Shown: in pieces, positions 5,083-8,313 of the stretch
How the letters are laid out: each line of letters begins with the position of its first letter
Numbering within the stretch: the first letter of the stretch is position 1
Origin: Phil1 sp964600045
GTDB taxonomy: Bacteria; Bacillota; Clostridia; Christensenellales; CAG-138
NCBI GenBank assembly: GCA_964600045.1
Contig: CAZRHS010000059.1
Coordinates: forward strand, 1 to 8,313
Reading direction: 5' to 3'
Length of the DNA stretch: 8,313 nucleotides
The notes under the pieces: model-generated
Seen by the model: the letters and a program-made list of their open reading frames with translations, nothing else
Database searches by the model: none
What the model was told of the DNA's origin: nothing
Position numbers and translations under genes: made by a program

Positions 5083-6462
5083 TTATTCGCGCTCCGCTAC
5101 GAAGCGGGATGCTATAAGCGAGGCCGACGCGGCGTTAAACTCGTCGTGCGGATCAAGCCTGTAATCCACGGCGGCGTTGCGAATCCACGCGCTGTCCGTT
5201 TCTATATACGGTGCTCTTGCCGCGGCAAGCTCCTCCGCGGCCTTGGCGAACGCGTCAAGATCAATTTCGCCAAGCTCTATTCTTATGGGGAACCCGGCAA
5301 AGCCCGCGGCGCTGCCGCTTGTTGCCACGCAAAGCACGTTTTTCGGCACGCCTGAGCCCGTGCAGGCATTAAGCAGCGGCCTCCACGCGGGGGAATAACT
5401 GTCCGCATTTTCCATAAGAAGCATAAATCTAAGCGGCTGTGCGGCAAGAAGGGCAAAAAGCTCCTCCGCCTCATTGGCGCTCATGGGGTGCGCCGTAACA
5501 AGCCTAAGCTCCGGAAACTCATCCGCCATGGCCTTGGCAAGCGTTGCCTTGCCCATAGCCTCCGGCCCGAATAAAAGCACGCATTCCGGCTTTGAGCCGC
5601 GCATGAAGGAAATTACGCTGTCGCTCAGCGCCTGCTTCGCCCTTTCCTGAAAGCTAAGCTGAACCGCGCATTCTCCCTGCGCCGCCGGGGCAAGATATAC
5701 CCCGCCTTCATTCGCCTTCACGTCAAGAAGCCTTGTTTTAAGCAGCACGCCCGTGCCGGAGGAGGCGAAAAGATTGAACAAATCCTGCGCCACGCTCTTC
5801 CAGTTTTCGCTTTCCGTAAGGGATATGTATATTTCCTCAAGCACCTCGTCCGCGGCGTATTCACCGCGAAGGCCCTTTTCACCGTAATTCCAGTCCGGCC
5901 AATCGCCCTCCGCAGGCGGCTGAAGGGGAGCCATAGCGTCTCCGGGTAAGGGGCTTTCCCTGCGCTGCACGGTTTTCGGGTCTTTTCCGCCCCAAGCCGC
6001 CGTGCTCATAACGGATATTTCATCCCTGGCGTAACGCCCGCGTGAGGAAAGTTCCCTGCCGCGCTGAACGGCCATTCTTGCCAAATCCCCCGCCTCGATA
6101 AGCGAAAGCTCACCCAGGGCGGCAAGGTCACTGCGGAAAAGCATAAGCTCCGCCTCGTCGAGCATTCCGCCCGCGGCGCTCAGCGCGAAGCTGTGATCCC
6201 TTTCCACGGCAAGGTAAATAAGGTAGTCCGCGAACATGCTGCCGCTAACCCGCCTTGCGGGGGAGGCGGCAAGCGCGCGGGTCAATTCCCCGTGCTTCAT
6301 GAACGCGCCCATGCAATCCCCATCCAAAATACACACGGCCTCCTCGCGAAGAAGAGAAAGGGGATTCGGCTCGGTTTTTTCGCCAAGCACGGCCAGTTTC
6401 CCCGCAAGCGTCAGCAGCCTTGCCGCGCCCTCTCTCGCCTGGCAGTCGTGAAAATTACGCAT
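5083..6462 (-). CDS. DUF815-type AAA+ ATPase homologue with degenerate nucleotide-binding motifs
   Basis: A 459-residue cytoplasmic protein. The start at 6462 has GGGAGGA 7 nt upstream. The order of blocks follows the DUF815 P-loop ATPase family: an N-terminal helical region (about 60-135) with MFADYLIYLA and SDLAALGEL, a GTG-containing linker (236-238), then SFQERAKQAL and SFMRGSKPECVLLFG leading into the P-loop. The P-loop region reads GPEAMGKAT (299-307), so the usual Ser/Thr after Lys305 is Ala306. The Walker B region reads FMLLMENAD with Glu351-Asn352 where the family has two aspartates. The sensor strand reads NVLCVATSG, lacking the family's Asn-Arg-Arg-His stretch, and no arginine finger stands out. 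ATP binding may be weak or hydrolysis lost. DUF815 proteins have no well-defined role. It is first in the minus-strand cluster and divergent from the lipoprotein gene. The family call is from memory of conserved blocks; the degeneracy is seen directly. Confidence 0.88.
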   Translation of the reverse strand: MRNFHDCQAREGAARLLTLAGKLAVLGEKTEPNPLSLLREEAVCILDGDCMGAFMKHGELTRALAASPARRVSGSMFADYLIYLAVERDHSFALSAAGGMLDEAELMLFRSDLAALGELSLIEAGDLARMAVQRGRELSSRGRYARDEISVMSTAAWGGKDPKTVQRRESPLPGDAMAPLQPPAEGDWPDWNYGEKGLRGEYAADEVLEEIYISLTESENWKSVAQDLFNLFASSGTGVLLKTRLLDVKANEGGVYLAPAAQGECAVQLSFQERAKQALSDSVISFMRGSKPECVLLFGPEAMGKATLAKAMADEFPELRLVTAHPMSANEAEELFALLAAQPLRFMLLMENADSYSPAWRPLLNACTGSGVPKNVLCVATSGSAAGFAGFPIRIELGEIDLDAFAKAAEELAAARAPYIETDSAWIRNAAVDYRLDPHDEFNAASASLIASRFVAERE

Positions 6463-6499
6463 GGGCAGTCCTCCCTTATATACAGACCTATTCCTTTAT

Positions 6500-6528
6500 A
6501 TAATACCACAGATCGTTTTATTTTCCAT
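6500..6528 (-). promoter_or_regulatory. Extended -10 promoter for the DUF815-like gene and probable operon
   Basis: TGG-TATTAT (6500-6508, minus strand) is a good extended -10 element. TGGAAA about 16 nt upstream is a fair -35. The leader to the ATG at 6462 would be about 31 nt. It contains the shared 9-mer GTATTATAT (6498-6506). Confidence 0.55.
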
Positions 6529-6602
6529 CCATAATTTGCCTGTCACCGGGCAGCAATATGTACAAAATATGAAAAATGCGATAAATTGCGATTTTGGGCA
6601 AC

Positions 6603-6628
6603 CGCAACCGCTTCTGTTGCGTTATAAT
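6603..6628 (+). promoter_or_regulatory. Promoter -10 box with an overlapping inverted repeat, upstream of the lipoprotein gene
   Basis: A perfect TATAAT (6623-6628) lies about 54 nt before the lipoprotein ATG, with transcription expected near 6635. No convincing -35 box lies 16-18 nt upstream. That space holds an inverted repeat instead, CGCAAC (6603-6608) and GTTGCG (6616-6621). This could be an operator or activator site, but the arms are only 6 bp. Confidence 0.4.
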
Positions 6629-6681
6629 AGCGGAGATTGGAAAAAACCGGCCGCATTGACGGCAGGAAAGGAAGGATTTTT

Positions 6682-8085
6682 ATGAACATTTCATTTATTA
6701 AAAAGGCCGGAGCGCTCGTGTGCGCGCTTGTGCTTGGCCTTGGCGTATTTGCGGGCTGCTCGGACAGCAGCACCGAATCAACCGACTCTACGGACACTAC
6801 CATCGCTAACCCCATAGTAACCGTTGATTCCGCGGACGCGTTCAGCGCGCTCGGCGTGAAGATAGACGCTCCCGAGGGCGCCACAAACATAAGCTACTAT
6901 ACCATAAGCGGCGAGATAGCGGGCGTTGAATTCACCTGCGGCAGCGATAACTATGTCTACCGCGCCAGCGCCACCCAGGACGACATTTCCGGCATCTACT
7001 ACGAGCTTAACGCCCAGTATCAGATGAGCATAGACGCGGGAAACGGCGATGAAATAGACGCCACCGTTTACGCGGCCGAGGATAAGGGCATTGTTGTGGA
7101 GTGGACCTATAACGATATTAACTACGCGCTCTGGCACGAGGGCGAGCTTGACGGCAAGATACTTTCCCAGATATTCTCAAAGCTTGTTGAGATTTCCATT
7201 TCCGACAGCGCCGACACCCAGGAGCAGGTTGAGGAAACCGTTGTTGTAGCGCCCGTTGACTTCAGCGAAAGCGCCACCTGCACAATCGATCTTGATGGCG
7301 ACGGCACGGACGAAACCGTTAACCTTTACATTGAGCCCGTTGATGATTACACGAACTATTGCCAGCTTACCGTAACCGACGACGGTACGGATTACAGCGC
7401 CAAGCTTGGTTTTTACAATCTTTCCGCGGCCTACGCCTACGACTTTGACGCCTGCGGCAAAACCGAGCTTTTCATAAGCGGCACAATTGAAAACGACTAC
7501 GGCATAAGCTACGTTGTGCGCTACGACGGCACCGCGCTTGTGTTCGCGGATCCCGAAATCGTTGATGAGACCGAAGAAACCGCCGAAGCCACAGCCACTA
7601 CCGAAACCACCGACGAGGCCGAGATACCCGAAGCCGACATCAGCTTTGACGGCATTATAACCCTTGTTCAGGATAACGCGCTCACCGTTGAGCAGAAGGT
7701 TGACGTGCTCGGCTCCTACGGCGCCGCCACCACCTACAAGATGGCCGCGGATGCTTTCCGCTTTGCCAAGGACCCCGAAACCGTTTGGACCACCGCGTTT
7801 GACGCTTCAAGCGACGACAGCTGGGAGTACAGCGCCCTGACCACCGCCGCCGAGTTCCCCGTGCGCATGGACGGCACGCAGGAGGATTCCGCCCTGCCCG
7901 TCGGCACCGAGATTGGCATTACCGAAATAAACACCGCCGACAGCATAACCTACACCTGCCGCTTCGTAACCCGCGCGGGTGAGGAGGGCACGCTTACCGC
8001 CGTATACGATTCCGAAACCGCCGGCTACACCATAAACGGCGTGTCCGAAACCAGTTGCTTCACCTCTCTCCCCTACGCCGGTTAA
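6682..8085 (+). CDS. Secreted lipoprotein with DxDGDG loop, function unknown
   Basis: A 467-residue protein. The start at 6682 has GAAGGA 5 nt upstream and opens a lipoprotein signal: basic KK (7-8), a hydrophobic stretch, and lipobox VFAGC with Cys26 as the acylated residue. The in-frame ATG at 6637 sits almost at the predicted transcript start and lacks a ribosome site. A Ser/Thr/Asp linker (27-44) leads to a first domain (about 46-172) with the pattern APEGATNISYYTISGEIAGV and DDISGIYYE, which I recall from many clostridial lipoproteins of unknown role. About 195-290 carries DLDGDGTDE (203-211), resembling the calcium-binding loops of EF-hand-like or FG-GAP-type repeats. An acidic Thr/Glu linker (294-320) precedes a C-terminal beta-rich domain (320-467) resembling no family I know. 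It is probably anchored on the outer face of the membrane. It is monocistronic, divergent from the DUF815-like gene, and followed by two hairpins. Confidence 0.9.
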   Translation: MNISFIKKAGALVCALVLGLGVFAGCSDSSTESTDSTDTTIANPIVTVDSADAFSALGVKIDAPEGATNISYYTISGEIAGVEFTCGSDNYVYRASATQDDISGIYYELNAQYQMSIDAGNGDEIDATVYAAEDKGIVVEWTYNDINYALWHEGELDGKILSQIFSKLVEISISDSADTQEQVEETVVVAPVDFSESATCTIDLDGDGTDETVNLYIEPVDDYTNYCQLTVTDDGTDYSAKLGFYNLSAAYAYDFDACGKTELFISGTIENDYGISYVVRYDGTALVFADPEIVDETEETAEATATTETTDEAEIPEADISFDGIITLVQDNALTVEQKVDVLGSYGAATTYKMAADAFRFAKDPETVWTTAFDASSDDSWEYSALTTAAEFPVRMDGTQEDSALPVGTEIGITEINTADSITYTCRFVTRAGEEGTLTAVYDSETAGYTINGVSETSCFTSLPYAG

Positions 8086-8096
8086 GGAGAAAACAC

Positions 8097-8117
8097 CAGG
8101 CCGATATGCTCGGCCTG
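8097..8117 (+). terminator. Hairpin just after the lipoprotein stop codon
   Basis: CAGGCCGA (8097-8104) and TCGGCCTG (8110-8117) form a perfect 8-bp GC-rich stem with a 5-nt loop, 11 nt after the stop. No T-run follows, so it may stabilise the mRNA 3' end or work together with the next hairpin rather than terminate alone. Confidence 0.5.
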
Positions 8118-8147
8118 AATAACGCTTAATAATGCTCAATACAGCAG

Positions 8148-8170
8148 CAACCCCCGCACCGCGGGGGTTG
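8148..8170 (+). terminator. Strong GC-rich hairpin, probable terminator of the lipoprotein transcript
   Basis: CAACCCCCGC (8148-8157) and GCGGGGGTTG (8161-8170) form a perfect 10-bp stem with a 3-nt ACC loop. The following tract is GTGGTGGTTTT, only modestly T-rich. It is likely an intrinsic terminator with an imperfect tail. Confidence 0.65.
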
Positions 8171-8264
8171 TGGTGGTTTTGGGGGGAAATTGCTTGCCGT
8201 CTTTTAGCTTCTGCAGATATTCGCTTTATGAAAGATGGGTATAGATAGTTTGGCTCTTGCCGGA
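8171..8264. other. Non-coding stretch without recognisable gene
   Basis: This stretch follows the hairpins and leads into the palindromic element at 8265. I see no ribosome site, no plausible coding frame and no RNA gene. Its right part may already belong to the dispersed element, whose left boundary I cannot define. Confidence 0.5.
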
Positions 8265-8313
8265 CTCCCTCCGTCAAAATGACTAAAGTCATTTTGCCAC
8301 CTCCCTCCGCAGG
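8265..8313. repeat. Partial palindromic element, probably a dispersed repeat, cut by the window edge
   Basis: CAAAATGAC (8275-8283) and GTCATTTTG (8288-8296) form a perfect 9-bp inverted repeat around TAAA. It is flanked by two copies of CTCCCTCCG (8265-8273 and 8301-8309). I recall closely similar CTCCCTCCG...AAAAT/ATTTT elements scattered between genes in clostridial gut genomes, possibly non-autonomous mobile units. The structure is seen; the dispersed nature is recollection and cannot be checked in this window. Confidence 0.6.

Noticed and set aside
7807..8292. 161-codon minus-strand frame at the right end
   Set aside because: It runs antisense to the lipoprotein C-terminus and through two terminator-like hairpins, with no ribosome site or recognisable product.

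Overview
This 8.3 kb window looks like a chromosomal piece from a Gram-positive, clostridial-type bacterium (Bacillota), most likely a gut-type genome assembled from metagenomic reads. The reasons are strong GGAGG-type ribosome binding sites, sigma-A-like promoters with extended -10 boxes, a lipobox lipoprotein, a secreted protein joining SH3b repeats to a class-B-sortase-like domain, a membrane-anchored transglutaminase-like protein, and a 100-N scaffold gap inside a low-complexity repeat. The taxonomic placement is inference. No rRNA, tRNA, CRISPR array or transposase gene was seen.

Layout, left to right. (1) 1-1364, minus strand: the 5' 454 codons of a membrane-anchored extracytoplasmic protein with a transglutaminase-type Cys-His-Asp triad, cut by the window edge. 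(2) 1365-1525: a divergent promoter region. (3) 1526-2044, plus strand: a small FMN nitroreductase-family protein. (4) 2081-2110: a strong bidirectional terminator between convergent genes. (5) 6462 down to 2138, minus strand: three co-oriented genes, probably an operon. They are a DUF815-type AAA+ ATPase homologue with eroded nucleotide-binding motifs, a three-helix membrane protein with a long acidic tail, and a secreted four-SH3b protein ending in a sortase-B-like domain. (6) 6463-6681: a second divergent promoter region. (7) 6682-8085, plus strand: a lipoprotein with a domain that recurs in clostridial lipoproteins and a Ca-loop-like DxDGDG motif. (8) 8086-8313: non-coding, with two hairpins and the start of a palindromic element that looks like a dispersed repeat.

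Three minus-strand promoters share an exact 9-mer (GTATTATAT on the coding strand) placed 22-32 nt before the expected start codons, which ties them to one type of transcription signal and helps fix the starts. Four of the five protein genes encode exported or membrane proteins. The functional theme is the cell envelope: two cysteine-nucleophile-type surface domains (transglutaminase-like and sortase-like), a surface lipoprotein, and a membrane protein next to a probable pseudo-ATPase. Whether the three-gene cluster is a working unit is inference. The best leads are the sortase-like domain with the catalytic Arg apparently replaced by Gln, its linkage to the degenerate DUF815 protein, and the triad in the edge gene.
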